A DNA stretch of 64,000 nt from an uncultured Ruminococcus sp. (GTDB lineage: Bacteria; Bacillota; Clostridia; Oscillospirales; Ruminococcaceae): contig CAJTWE010000006.1 in the NCBI GenBank assembly GCA_910579955.1, forward strand, positions 54,665 to 118,664, in the 5' to 3' direction. Below, one piece after another: positions 53,242-61,853 of the stretch; positions within the stretch are counted from its first letter, which is position 1; every line of letters starts with the position of its first letter. Both the position numbers and the translations under genes were made by a program. Under the pieces are notes generated by a model. It searched no databases and had not been told where the DNA came from. It saw only the letters and a program-made list of their open reading frames with translations.

Positions 53242-54093
53242 TCACACTCCAAGGTACGCATTGCGGTGTATCAGACGAACTTTCAGTTTTGAAAGCCCCT
53301 CAGATGCACGGACATAGAATTTGTTTTCTCCCGGCCTTAATGTCAGCCATGTGGAACCACTTACAAGCCGGTTTATGATATTTGTAACAACACCCTCACG
53401 CTCTAATGTAACAGTCTTATTGCCTGTTTTCGTGGTTATGGTGATGATATCACCCTCTTTAATCTCACCGAGAATCTGCATATATTCATCTGTTACGGCG
53501 TTGTAAATCGTAGGGTTCTTTGCAGGTCCTCCACTGATTTCAAGAGTAAATCCGACCTCATCACCGTCATTTACAATTGTCATAATGTTCTGTGTGTTGT
53601 ACTTTCCAATCGGGAAAGGTTCATCATTATCGGGAAAAATGAAGTGAAATGCTCCTGTTATTCTTGAATATTCAGCAATCTGGGTTTCGCCCGAATACCA
53701 ATAAATATCAGGACAGACAATGGATATTTGCCCTTTGGTTAGCATCTCAAAATTCTCCATTTCGCAGGTTTCCACGATACCCTCGGCATACACAGATATG
53801 TTTTTTGTGGAGTAATAAATCTTGATAGATCGTGACGGCTTGACTACCTTATACAGTTCATGCCTGCGGAGTTCAACGTTAAAGCCACGCATTTCAAAAG
53901 GAATGACCACGTTTCTCTTTTCGATGAAGGCATTGTTGAGGTAACTGCCGTCCATTCCGGCATAGCTTGATGTGCTTATTGTTCCTGCCGGCGGATTCAG
54001 TCCTTCTATTTTTGAGAACATGAATCTGTTTGCTGTGCGTGATAGATCGATTTGCTGACCTGTTTCGTTTTCGAGGGTTAGGGTGTAGAACAT
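53242..54093 (-). CDS. Distal tail (Dit-like) protein
   Basis: This 283-residue protein begins MFYTLTLENETGQQIDLSRTANRF and contains GLNPPAGTISTSSYAGMDGSYLNN and CPDIYWYSGE. These are features of the siphovirus distal tail protein that caps the tail tube. The ATG at 54093 has GGAAG 8 nt upstream; a GTG three codons earlier overlaps that site. Its upstream region is interrupted by an oppositely oriented cargo gene. Confidence 0.83.
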   Translation of the reverse strand: MFYTLTLENETGQQIDLSRTANRFMFSKIEGLNPPAGTISTSSYAGMDGSYLNNAFIEKRNVVIPFEMRGFNVELRRHELYKVVKPSRSIKIYYSTKNISVYAEGIVETCEMENFEMLTKGQISIVCPDIYWYSGETQIAEYSRITGAFHFIFPDNDEPFPIGKYNTQNIMTIVNDGDEVGFTLEISGGPAKNPTIYNAVTDEYMQILGEIKEGDIITITTKTGNKTVTLEREGVVTNIINRLVSGSTWLTLRPGENKFYVRASEGLSKLKVRLIHRNAYLGV

Positions 54094-54114
54094 GAGTGTC
54101 ACTTCCTTTCATGG

Positions 54115-54202
54115 TTGACTTTTCTGGTTGCTGTGTGGTATAATGTATTAAACAAAAAGTAAGGCAGTAGCTTTACAAATTAGAATTTGTGGAGATGATA
54201 AG
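54115..54202 (+). promoter_or_regulatory. Cargo-gene promoter/leader cassette, copy 1
   Basis: TTGACT (54115-54120) and TATAAT (54139-54144) are separated by 18 nt. A 58-nt leader with TTTGTGGAGATGATAAG follows, up to the start codon. The 88-nt cassette aligns without gaps to 63878-63965 with about 64 identities. It begins 21 nt upstream of the Dit-like start on the other strand. Confidence 0.8.
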
Positions 54203-54697
54203 ATGGTCAATATAACAGATGTAAAACAGATTCTTCAATTTGCAATAGATGCGGAGATTAAAGTCTTTCTTGATGGTGGCTGGGGTGTAGATGCTCTTCT
54301 TGGATATCAGTCAAGAGCCCATAATGATATTGACATTTTTGTAGAAAAGAACGATTATCAGAACTTTATAGAAATAATGAAAGCTAATGGCTTTTATGAG
54401 ATTAAGATGGAATATACAACATTGAACCATACTGTATGGGAAGATTTGAAAAACAGAATTATTGATTTGCATTGTTTTGAATATACGGACGAAGGTGAAA
54501 TTCTTTATGATGGGGATTGTTTTCCGGTAGAAACTTTTTCGGGTAAAGGAAGAATTGAGGAAATAGAGGTTTCCTGTATTGAACCATATAGTCAAGTAAT
54601 GTTCCATCTGGGATACGAGTTTGATGAAAATGATGCACATGATGTGAAGTTATTGTGTGAGACACTTCATATCGAAATTCCAAATGAGTATAGATAA
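54203..54697 (+). CDS. Lnu/ANT-type nucleotidyltransferase (phage cargo gene)
   Basis: This 164-residue protein has the nucleotidyltransferase core FLDGGWGVDALLG near residue 22 and HNDIDIFV near 39. The two Asp residues of DIDIF fit metal ligands. IDLHCFEY near 90 could supply the third. The family includes lincosamide (Lnu/Lin) and some aminoglycoside nucleotidyltransferases; whether it inactivates a drug cannot be told from sequence. It is read opposite to the phage late genes, between Dit-like and tape-measure genes, from its own promoter. Such placement is typical of a moron or cargo gene. Confidence 0.82.
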   Translation: MVNITDVKQILQFAIDAEIKVFLDGGWGVDALLGYQSRAHNDIDIFVEKNDYQNFIEIMKANGFYEIKMEYTTLNHTVWEDLKNRIIDLHCFEYTDEGEILYDGDCFPVETFSGKGRIEEIEVSCIEPYSQVMFHLGYEFDENDAHDVKLLCETLHIEIPNEYR

Positions 54698-54717
54698 CTG
54701 CAAATAACAGTTTGTAG

Positions 54718-54740
54718 GGCTGACAATCTCAGCCTGTTTT
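54718..54740 (+). terminator. Short terminator after the cargo gene
   Basis: GGCTGA pairs with TCAGCC around CAATC and is followed by TGTTTT. It is small but well placed between the cargo gene and the convergent tape-measure stop. Confidence 0.5.
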
Positions 54741-57700
54741 AGCCTAACGCATTCCTCGTCATACGATAAATTTCAAGCCGTGACAGTGATTTCGGACTAT
54801 TATTTGTCTGATTCACCGTCCGGCTGTTGTCATTATTATAGTAATTATTAACCACAGAACTTTCAGCAGAGCCATTCATAACAGCACCAGTCATGCCATC
54901 AAGTTTGTAGTTAAGCTCAGAATTGAGCGAAAGTTTCATAGTATCAGCAACACCGGATACCGCCTTGGCAACAACCTTTTTGCTTTTTATTATACCATCA
55001 GCAAGTCCCTGCATGAAGTCAGGCATCCAGCTTTCGTATTCAGTAAGAGGTCCTACATCCGGTACAGAGAAGTGCAGATAGCTTCTGATTGTATCGGCAA
55101 CATTGGTACAGGCATCGGAAATCCAGCTTATACAGCTTTTGATACCGTCAACAATACCGCTGATAATATCCTTGCCCCAGTTAAAAGCGTCACTTGCCAG
55201 TCCCTTTACAAAATTAACAGCCCTATCAAATCCACCCTTTATTGTATCGTAAATACCACTGATTGTATTTGATACGGCGGATTTTACATTATCCCATATG
55301 CTTGTTACGGTTGATTTAATAGTATTCATCACAGATGAAATTGTAGAAGAAATGCTGTTCCAGACGGAAGATATGGTATTTTTGATTCCATTTACAACGC
55401 TTGAAATCGCACCGCTTATGGCATTCCAGATTGATGAGAATACAGACTTGATTGTATTCATAATACCGGAGATAAATCCGGATATTGCATTCCATACACT
55501 TGATATGGTATTTGAAATTGCACTCAGAGCTGTGGAAATCGCCGTAGAAATTGCATTCCATATTGTCTGGAAAAAGTTTTTGATTCCCTCCAGCAGTGGA
55601 GTGATGAATTCAACAATCGCATTCCATATAGCCTGTATCTTTTCAGAAATCCAGTCCATCACATTGCTGATGATAATATGGATAGCCTGAAAAATGGTTT
55701 CAAAGAGATATTTGAAAGCCTCAAGCAGAGGAGAGATGAACTCATATATCGCATTCCATATACTTGAGATTGTATCGTAGATTGTAGTGCATACAGTAGA
55801 AATAACTGTCCATATAGCGTTGAAAATGTTAGAGAAGAAATCGTGTATGCTTGTCAGTATTCCTGCAAAGAAATCATAAACAGCAGTAAAAATGGAAACT
55901 GCTGTATCACGAATTCCTGTTACAATGCCCGTAAAGAATGATGCAATTGCATTCCATGTGTTTATAAAGAAATCAGCAATTGACTGGAAGAATGAACAAA
56001 TACTGTCCCATATTCCAATGAAGAAATCCTTGATTGCTGTCCAGACCTCATCCCATGAAGTACCAAACCAGCCGAGGAATACGTCTGCTGTACCTTTAAG
56101 CATATCAAGAATATTGCTGAATGTATTTACAAAGAAATCCCATATACCTACGAAAATGCCCTTTATACCGTTCCAGCACTGCTCCCAGTTACCGGTAAAC
56201 AGACCGATAAATACATCAAGAAGGCTTAAAATAGTATCCGTAACAAGAGTAAAGATATTTGAGATATTCTGAAATACGCCCTCAAACATCGGCGCAAGCA
56301 GCTCACAAAGCCCGTTCCATGCGGCCTTAGCCAGTTCTCCGAAGTTTTCAAATTCAAATCCAAGAGCGTTGACTTTGTCAACAATACCGGAAGTTAATCT
56401 TTCAAATGTAGCTTTTATTTCTTCCCATATGGAAAGTATGTTGTTTTTGAATCCCTCGTTGGTATTCCACAGATGTACAAATGCGGCAATAAGTGCCACT
56501 ATTGCAGCAATAACCGCCACCACAGGAGCAGAAATACCACCGATTGCAGCACCAAGGGTGGAAAATGCAGTTTTTGCGCCTGCAATCATTGTGGGAACAT
56601 TGCCTATAAAAGTCATCATACTTCCCACCGATGATATGACCTTTCCAATAACAACTAATAATGGACCCATTGCCGCAGCAGCAAGAGCGATTTTTACAAT
56701 CGTCTGTTTTGTGGCAGGGTCCATTTCATTTAGTTTATCAATAAAAGCCTGGATTTTCGCAACTATCTCACGAATAACAGGCATCAGAATTTCGCCAAAA
56801 GAAATAGCAAGTTCTTCAAGCTGTGATTTCAAAATAGTCAGCTGACCGCCGAGGTTATCCTGCATGGTTTCTGCCATGGAGAGTGATGTGCCGTCACAAT
56901 TTGCAATAGCACCCGACAGCTTATCAATATCCGCAGGTGTAGCATTCATGAGAGCAAGAAATCCGGACATCGCATTTTTACCAACAAGCGCCTGTGCTGC
57001 ACTTGCTTTTTCGGATTCTGTCATCTGATTAAAAGCAACACGGCAGTCTGCAAGAATATCGGAAAGTTCACGCATCGAACCGTCCTGATTAGTGGTTGCA
57101 ATCTCCATTTCTCCGAAGGTTTCAGAGCAGAATTTCACATCACCGGAAAGCGCTGTCATAATGGAACGCATGGAAGTACCGGACTGCGTTGACTTGATAC
57201 CTGCATTCGCCATAAGACCAAGAGCCTCAGCTGTATCTTCACAGGAAAAGCCTAAAGCACCTGCAATCGGAGCACAATACTTGAATGATTCACCAAGCAT
57301 TGATACATTTGTATTTGCGTTACTTGACGCCGCCGCTAAGACATCAGCAAAATGACCACTGTCAGCGGCTGATAAGCCAAAGGCTGTAAGTGCGTCAGTA
57401 ACAATATCAGAAGTTGTTGCCAAATCTTCACCCGATGCTGCTGCAAGATTCATAATGCCGTCAATACCATCAAGCATATCTGATGTTTTCCAGCCTGCCA
57501 TTGCCATATAGTTCATAGCTTCAGCGGCTTCACTTGCTGAAAACTTCGTCTTACTGCCCATTTCACGAGCCTTGTCACGAAGTTTGTCCAGGTCATCACC
57601 GGTAGCACCGGATACAGCCGCAACCTTTGACATAGCTGAATCAAAGTCAGAGGCTGTTTTGACGGCCGCAGTTCCTGCCGCCATAATCGGAACAGTAACG

Positions 57701-58152
57701 TGAGTGGTAAGTTTACTGCCCACATCAGAAATCTTGTCGCCGACATTCTGTAAAACTTCTCCTGCCGCACCAATTTTACTGAGAGAATCGGATGCTTTAT
57801 TTGCTTCACTTTCAAGATTGCGGAGTTCCTGTTCGGTTTCAATAATTTCACGCTGAAGAGCATCATACTGTTCCTGAGTGATATCACCTTTGGCAAGAGC
57901 AGCGTTGGCTTGTTCTGCCGCAGTTTTCAGCGTGGTGAGTTTCTCCTTTGTGGAATTTATGCTGTCAGCAAGTAACTTTTGTTTCTGTGACAGAAGTTCA
58001 GTATTGGTTGGGTCAAGTTTCAGCAGTTTCTCCACATCTTTCAGCTGTGTCTGAGTATTTTTTATGGTTTTGTTGACACCTTCAAGAGCTTTTGAAAGTT
58101 TAGTGGTATCACCGCCGATTTCGACAGTAATGCCACGAATTCTGTTTGCCAT
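54739..58152 (-). CDS. Phage tail tape measure protein
   Basis: This 1137-residue protein sets tail length. It begins with a coiled-coil region (residues 1-130). A TP901-type tape-measure core follows (about 160-480, with SDFDSAMSKVAAVSG and AMAGWKTSDML), then hydrophobic helices near 490-570. Long approximately 20-residue tandem repeats built on SIWNAI/ISSVWNAI fill about residues 600-1000. It ends in SPKSLSRLEIYRMTRNALG. GGAGG precedes the ATG. By family scaling the tail should be long and flexible. Confidence 0.95.
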   Translation of the reverse strand: MANRIRGITVEIGGDTTKLSKALEGVNKTIKNTQTQLKDVEKLLKLDPTNTELLSQKQKLLADSINSTKEKLTTLKTAAEQANAALAKGDITQEQYDALQREIIETEQELRNLESEANKASDSLSKIGAAGEVLQNVGDKISDVGSKLTTHVTVPIMAAGTAAVKTASDFDSAMSKVAAVSGATGDDLDKLRDKAREMGSKTKFSASEAAEAMNYMAMAGWKTSDMLDGIDGIMNLAAASGEDLATTSDIVTDALTAFGLSAADSGHFADVLAAASSNANTNVSMLGESFKYCAPIAGALGFSCEDTAEALGLMANAGIKSTQSGTSMRSIMTALSGDVKFCSETFGEMEIATTNQDGSMRELSDILADCRVAFNQMTESEKASAAQALVGKNAMSGFLALMNATPADIDKLSGAIANCDGTSLSMAETMQDNLGGQLTILKSQLEELAISFGEILMPVIREIVAKIQAFIDKLNEMDPATKQTIVKIALAAAAMGPLLVVIGKVISSVGSMMTFIGNVPTMIAGAKTAFSTLGAAIGGISAPVVAVIAAIVALIAAFVHLWNTNEGFKNNILSIWEEIKATFERLTSGIVDKVNALGFEFENFGELAKAAWNGLCELLAPMFEGVFQNISNIFTLVTDTILSLLDVFIGLFTGNWEQCWNGIKGIFVGIWDFFVNTFSNILDMLKGTADVFLGWFGTSWDEVWTAIKDFFIGIWDSICSFFQSIADFFINTWNAIASFFTGIVTGIRDTAVSIFTAVYDFFAGILTSIHDFFSNIFNAIWTVISTVCTTIYDTISSIWNAIYEFISPLLEAFKYLFETIFQAIHIIISNVMDWISEKIQAIWNAIVEFITPLLEGIKNFFQTIWNAISTAISTALSAISNTISSVWNAISGFISGIMNTIKSVFSSIWNAISGAISSVVNGIKNTISSVWNSISSTISSVMNTIKSTVTSIWDNVKSAVSNTISGIYDTIKGGFDRAVNFVKGLASDAFNWGKDIISGIVDGIKSCISWISDACTNVADTIRSYLHFSVPDVGPLTEYESWMPDFMQGLADGIIKSKKVVAKAVSGVADTMKLSLNSELNYKLDGMTGAVMNGSAESSVVNNYYNNDNSRTVNQTNNSPKSLSRLEIYRMTRNALG

Positions 58153-58169
58153 TGTGATTTCACCTCCAA

Positions 58170-58337
58170 TCAGAAGCTGTCCATGTCAGTTTGAGATGCC
58201 ATCTCCGACCACCCCTCATAATCATCATTTTCCCGTTCCGTGAACATATCGTTGATTAAACCTATAGTAAGCAAATCCAGCTCGGTCATAGAAAGACCGA
58301 GCTGTTTGCATCTCAACAGGAAAAGTGGTGTTGTCAT
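58170..58337 (-). CDS. Tail assembly chaperone, C-terminal frameshift part (GT-type)
   Basis: This is a 55-codon frame (MTTPLFLLRCKQLGLSMTELDLLTIGLINDM...QTDMDSF) between the tail chaperone and the tape measure. It is in the -1 frame relative to the upstream gene, and that frame is open from the slippery run at 58358-58366. An ATG also overlaps the upstream stop (ATGA). It is most likely read mainly as a -1 frameshift extension, as with lambda G/GT proteins. Confidence 0.72.
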   Translation of the reverse strand: MTTPLFLLRCKQLGLSMTELDLLTIGLINDMFTERENDDYEGWSEMASQTDMDSF

Positions 58338-58366
58338 CGGTCGGTCAGTCTGGCGATGTTTTTTTT
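58303..58366 (-). promoter_or_regulatory. Predicted -1 programmed frameshift site
   Basis: The slippery heptamer A AAA AAC (58358-58364, inside an 8-A run) is in the correct phase. About 50 nt downstream, a perfect 10-bp hairpin follows (CAGCTCGGTC / GACCGAGCTG, roughly 58281-58307 on the plus strand). That distance is longer than usual, so the hairpin's role is uncertain. Confidence 0.7.
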
Positions 58367-58714
58367 AGATTCAATCTGCGTAGCAGTATTCAGTCCCCAC
58401 AGTTCAATAAGCTGTGGAAGAATTTCGTAAATGCTGAACGTGTTGAATCTTTCAAGGAAATCATCCGGATTGTCGGGAACATTTTCGGGGTCAGCGTGTT
58501 TTGCCATGATGTATGCGATGTTCTCGAATACCTCAAGGCTTTCAATATCAAGTTCGCTTTTGTTTTCATCACCCTCTGCAACATCTGTTTTAAGTGATGC
58601 AAAATCCTTGTAAATATCTCTGTGGAATTTCAGACGATAAAGACGAGGCACAGCTGCACTCGCCTTGAAAGGCACTTCTATTCCGTCAATTGTAATATTT
58701 TTCTTGATAGCCAT
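58334..58714 (-). CDS. Tail assembly chaperone (G-type)
   Basis: This 126-residue protein begins MAIKKNITIDGIEVPFKASAAVPRLYRLKF and is acidic in the middle. It matches Gp14/XkdN-like tail chaperones by position (after the tail tube, before the tape measure). Near its end the codons TCT AAA AAA AAC contain the slippery heptamer A AAA AAC, allowing a -1 shift into the 55-codon frame. AGGAGG precedes the ATG. Confidence 0.82.
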   Translation of the reverse strand: MAIKKNITIDGIEVPFKASAAVPRLYRLKFHRDIYKDFASLKTDVAEGDENKSELDIESLEVFENIAYIMAKHADPENVPDNPDDFLERFNTFSIYEILPQLIELWGLNTATQIESKKNIARLTDR

Positions 58715-58726
58715 ATCTGTACCTCC

Positions 58727-59341
58727 TTATGATGTCTTAGTAGTGGTTGTTTTTGATGCTGTATCCGGGCTGTAAGGCGTCTTGAACCAGTTATTGTAAA
58801 CTGTATCCGATGTGCTTTCAGTTGTTTTGGACTTTACAAGACCTGTCGGCAAAGGTGTAGCCTTCAAGGTCAGTTTTTCAGTCTTAACCTCCGTGCTTTC
58901 TTCGGTAGTTGAAGATTCTGTGGCAGGACGTGAAGCAGAGCAGCAGTACATAACGTGTCTGATGTGGTGCTTGTCACCAAGGAACTCAAACATAAGAGCA
59001 AACTGTGAAAGTTCACCGTCATTTCTTTCAACAAGAACGCCGTTGTTATCAAGAATTTCACCGAGAATTTCGGTTGCAAATTCTGTTGTAATAAGGGCAA
59101 TTTCCAGGTCACCTGTATATCCTGCATTATTATTGATAACGTAATATACACCATTATCGGCATAGAAATTTTCTGCCTCGCCGTTTGCATCAATAGAAAG
59201 CGATACGGCACCCGGAAGATGCTTTGACGGTCCGTATGCAGGCACTGTCTTGTTGCCGTCCGGGTCTTCACCCCATTCGGTAATTTTTGCCCAGTATACG
59301 TTCTGCAAACCGAATTTAACCTTATTCTTCTTGTTTGCCAT
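58727..59341 (-). CDS. Major tail tube protein
   Basis: This 204-residue protein starts MANKKNKVKFGLQNVYWAKITEWG and contains the phi13-type tail tube region (GAVSLSIDANGEAENFYADNGVYYVINNNAGYTGDLEIALI). A Thr/Ser-rich C-terminus follows. It lies between the tail terminator gene and the tail chaperones, as expected. GGAGG is shared with the end of the upstream gene. Confidence 0.9.
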   Translation of the reverse strand: MANKKNKVKFGLQNVYWAKITEWGEDPDGNKTVPAYGPSKHLPGAVSLSIDANGEAENFYADNGVYYVINNNAGYTGDLEIALITTEFATEILGEILDNNGVLVERNDGELSQFALMFEFLGDKHHIRHVMYCCSASRPATESSTTEESTEVKTEKLTLKATPLPTGLVKSKTTESTSDTVYNNWFKTPYSPDTASKTTTTKTS

Positions 59342-59344
59342 AGG

Positions 59345-59662
59345 TTATACCTCCATTTCATATAGTACCTCATAGAGTTTTTCCGACTCTATCCATATCT
59401 CTGATTTTGTATAGTAGATTTTATGACGTTTCAGAACCCTTTCAATATTTTCTTCAAGTTCAGGATTCTTAATGTCTGTATAAAGTTCAATATCCAGCTG
59501 TTTAAAGCTGAAATACATATAGTTGTCAGCTGAAAATGTATTTTCGCCCGGTGACAAAAAAAGGAGAAAAGGAGGCGCAGGACTTTCACCCTCAGCAAAA
59601 TGATGATAGGCAAAAGGAAGTCCCATTTCTTCCATAATTTCGTTAATCTGTTCGTAAGTCAT
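59345..59662 (-). CDS. Probable tail terminator/completion protein
   Basis: This is a 105-residue acidic protein (MTYEQINEIMEEMGLPFAYHHFAEG...). Position between the HK97 gp10-like protein and the tail tube gene fits a tail-completion protein. The sequence PPFLLFLSPGENTFSADNYMYF resembles small proteins at this position in Clostridia phages. The family is not certain. Confidence 0.72.
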   Translation of the reverse strand: MTYEQINEIMEEMGLPFAYHHFAEGESPAPPFLLFLSPGENTFSADNYMYFSFKQLDIELYTDIKNPELEENIERVLKRHKIYYTKSEIWIESEKLYEVLYEMEV

Positions 59663-60027
59663 GATAACGCCTCCTCGATAAGTTTTTCAAGTAACTGTAT
59701 TCCGTTTTCTTCGGCAGGGGCAATATGCGGTGTGCCTGCAACACGACCACCGCCACGCTTGGCATGGCCTTTCTCCAAAAGGTGTGCAAGCTGATATTTG
59801 TTCTTAGAATGCACAGTCATTTCAAGTGAATGGCTGTTTTCCTTTGTCTTTTTTGCCGTCCAGCTTTTTGCATATGATCCTGTTTTTTTAGGAGCATTGG
59901 AAGAGATTTCTTTCCTAACAGACGTTGCTGTCTTTCGGACAGATTTCTTCATTTCCGTATCCACAAGGTCAGCGTATTCCGTCAGACCTTTCATGATTTC
60001 ATCTGCAAGGTTATCAATTGATGTCAT
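59659..60027 (-). CDS. HK97 gp10-like neck protein
   Basis: This is a 122-residue protein (MTSIDNLADEIMKGLTEYADLVDTE) with the gp10 features KKSVRKTATSVRKEISSNAPKKTGSYAKSW and HLLEKGHAKRGGGRVAGTPHI. Gp10-family proteins connect the head to the tail. The ATG at 60027 has AGGCGGG upstream; a longer start at 60054 is less likely. It overlaps its neighbour by 14 nt. Confidence 0.9.
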   Translation of the reverse strand: MTSIDNLADEIMKGLTEYADLVDTEMKKSVRKTATSVRKEISSNAPKKTGSYAKSWTAKKTKENSHSLEMTVHSKNKYQLAHLLEKGHAKRGGGRVAGTPHIAPAEENGIQLLEKLIEEALS

Positions 60028-60367
60028 CGAAATTACCCGCCTTTCTCGTTTCACCCTCGATTTTCATGTAGCTGTTGTGGGCGTAAAAAGGGGTGATTCC
60101 TGTGATATCGTAGATGTTGCCTCTGAAAAGAATACGGAAAGCTGTACTGTTGATGTTAATTGATGCAGGACTTTGCCTTATCAGGAATTCAAGTTTCTGT
60201 ACCTCTTTTGTAACTCCTGCATCTGTGGTTTCTGTCACAGATTTTGTGGTAACACTTGCCCAGAGCGAAAAGGTTTCTTCCCATTTCGTAATGTGGTTCC
60301 CAATCTCGTCATTGACGGTTCTGTGCTGTAGAATCGTGATTCTGTGATTCAGCTTTCCGATTTCCAT
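60014..60367 (-). CDS. Head closure (head-tail adaptor) protein
   Basis: This 117-residue protein starts MEIGKLNHRITILQHRTVNDEIGNHITKWEE and contains LWASVTTKSVTET, the typical head-tail joining or head closure protein pattern. The ATG at 60365-60367 overlaps the TGA of the upstream connector gene. An alternative ATG at 60412 would add 15 unrelated residues. Confidence 0.88.
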   Translation of the reverse strand: MEIGKLNHRITILQHRTVNDEIGNHITKWEETFSLWASVTTKSVTETTDAGVTKEVQKLEFLIRQSPASININSTAFRILFRGNIYDITGITPFYAHNSYMKIEGETRKAGNFDDIN

Positions 60368-60639
60368 CAGATAACACCCTCTCTCTGTGCAAATAGAATG
60401 GAACGCAGACATAAAGTCAGCTTATGATAATCGGGATTACTACGGTTTTCATACAGATACCCAAGTGCGAACAGCATAGCCGTCCGCACTGTATCTTCAT
60501 TTACAGAAAACTCTTCTTCGCTCATTCTGCCAACGTCCATAACAAGCTGTTTTGATGTGACAAGCAAATTCTGAATCAGTTTGTCATCCTCATCATAATC
60601 CACTCTCAGATAATTTTTCGCTTCTTTCAGCGTTATCAT
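60367..60639 (-). CDS. Head-tail connector (gp6-like) protein
   Basis: This is a 90-residue protein (MITLKEAKNYLRVDYDEDDKLIQNLLVTS) with the all-helical pattern of phage gp6-like connectors, ending in LCLRSILFAQREGVI. It lies between capsid and head closure genes. Confidence 0.88.
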   Translation of the reverse strand: MITLKEAKNYLRVDYDEDDKLIQNLLVTSKQLVMDVGRMSEEEFSVNEDTVRTAMLFALGYLYENRSNPDYHKLTLCLRSILFAQREGVI

Positions 60640-60644
60640 TTATA

Positions 60645-61838
60645 TCACGCTTTCTTGATTGCAAGTGTTTTTACAGCTTCAGGAAGAATGAGTTTGCCGT
60701 CAAGTCGCTGACTTGCAAGGAATCCTACCTGTCCTGTCATTGCAAAAAGTTCATTGAGCCTTTTGAAAGAGCGTCCCTGTCTGTCAGCTACCCAATAATA
60801 ACTAAAGTCGCCGAATGCCATACACTTATTGCCTGCCTTGAGTTCAGGCACATAGCTTGATGTCTTGTAAGGACGATTGAGGATTGTATCGGGAACACTA
60901 GCCTGAACAGACGGATTCCAGATGTAATTGCCTGTATTATCCTTAAGTTTGCGGAGAGCTTTGACAGTTGAATCATTGAGAACCCATACAGCCTTTTTGC
61001 GATACGGACTTCTGAGAGAATAGAAAAGTTCCATTACATCATCAAAGGTAATTGAAGCAGACGCAGCTGTTACGCCATCTTCTGCACCGCCTGTGGCATT
61101 GAATATACCGGTAGGCTTGCCCTTGCCGTCACCAACAAAGAATGCCTCTTCTTCCTTTGCACCGATTCTTCTTGCAAATTCACGGGCAATATATGACGGC
61201 AAATCAAATACGCTGTCATTAAGAAGTTCCTCTGAAATCTTGATTGCTGTACCAAGCTTGTATGCGGACAGTGATGCCTGACCGAATGTATCATCGGAGA
61301 GAGTATACTGCTGTTCCTCGTCCATCCACACGGCTTCGCCCTTTGATGTAACAATAGGAATTTTGCGGTCACCATTGGAAGTTTTGATAACAGTTGCCAT
61401 CTGACGGAAAATGCTCTCTTCTTCAAGAGCCTCAATAAGTTTTCTTTCAAACTCATCAGGCACAAGATAACCGCCCTCTGCATCAGTTCCTATATGCAGG
61501 TCATTATTGACATCAATCCAGTTGCGGTTTCTGATACTGTTCCAGAAAGCATTTTTATAAGAATCACTTGCTGTGCCTGTCTTTTCGGTTAAAGTTGGTG
61601 TTGCAGGCTTGCCGAGAACAGGCGTTGAAGTAGCCTTGTTCATTTCAGCCTCGATTTCAGCCTGTCTTTCAAGACGCTGTATTTCCTTGCCGAGGTCAAC
61701 AATGGTCTTTTCCATTGCATCGTATGTTTTTGAATCCTCTTCACTGAGAACGCCGTTTGCATTTCTCTTGCTGTCGAGGAAATCACGGGCTGTATCCCAT
61801 GCCTTTGCTCTTTTTTCTCTGAGTTCTTTAATAGTCAT
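60645..61838 (-). CDS. HK97-fold major capsid protein
   Basis: This is a 397-residue capsid protein. It has an N-terminal coiled-coil delta domain of about 100 residues (MTIKELREKRAKAWDTARDF...), usually removed by the protease encoded upstream. It then has the HK97 body (GGYLVPDEFERKLIEALEE, KISEELLNDSVFDLPSYIAREFARRIGAKEE, GDGKGKPTGIFN). GGAGG before the ATG at 61838 sets the start. Confidence 0.95.
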   Translation of the reverse strand: MTIKELREKRAKAWDTARDFLDSKRNANGVLSEEDSKTYDAMEKTIVDLGKEIQRLERQAEIEAEMNKATSTPVLGKPATPTLTEKTGTASDSYKNAFWNSIRNRNWIDVNNDLHIGTDAEGGYLVPDEFERKLIEALEEESIFRQMATVIKTSNGDRKIPIVTSKGEAVWMDEEQQYTLSDDTFGQASLSAYKLGTAIKISEELLNDSVFDLPSYIAREFARRIGAKEEEAFFVGDGKGKPTGIFNATGGAEDGVTAASASITFDDVMELFYSLRSPYRKKAVWVLNDSTVKALRKLKDNTGNYIWNPSVQASVPDTILNRPYKTSSYVPELKAGNKCMAFGDFSYYWVADRQGRSFKRLNELFAMTGQVGFLASQRLDGKLILPEAVKTLAIKKA

Positions 61839-61853
61839 AAAAAATACCTCCAA

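Noticed and set aside
55072..57355. Several plus-strand ORFs within the tape measure gene
   Set aside because: They are produced by the repetitive antisense of the tape measure repeats, with no ribosome binding sites.
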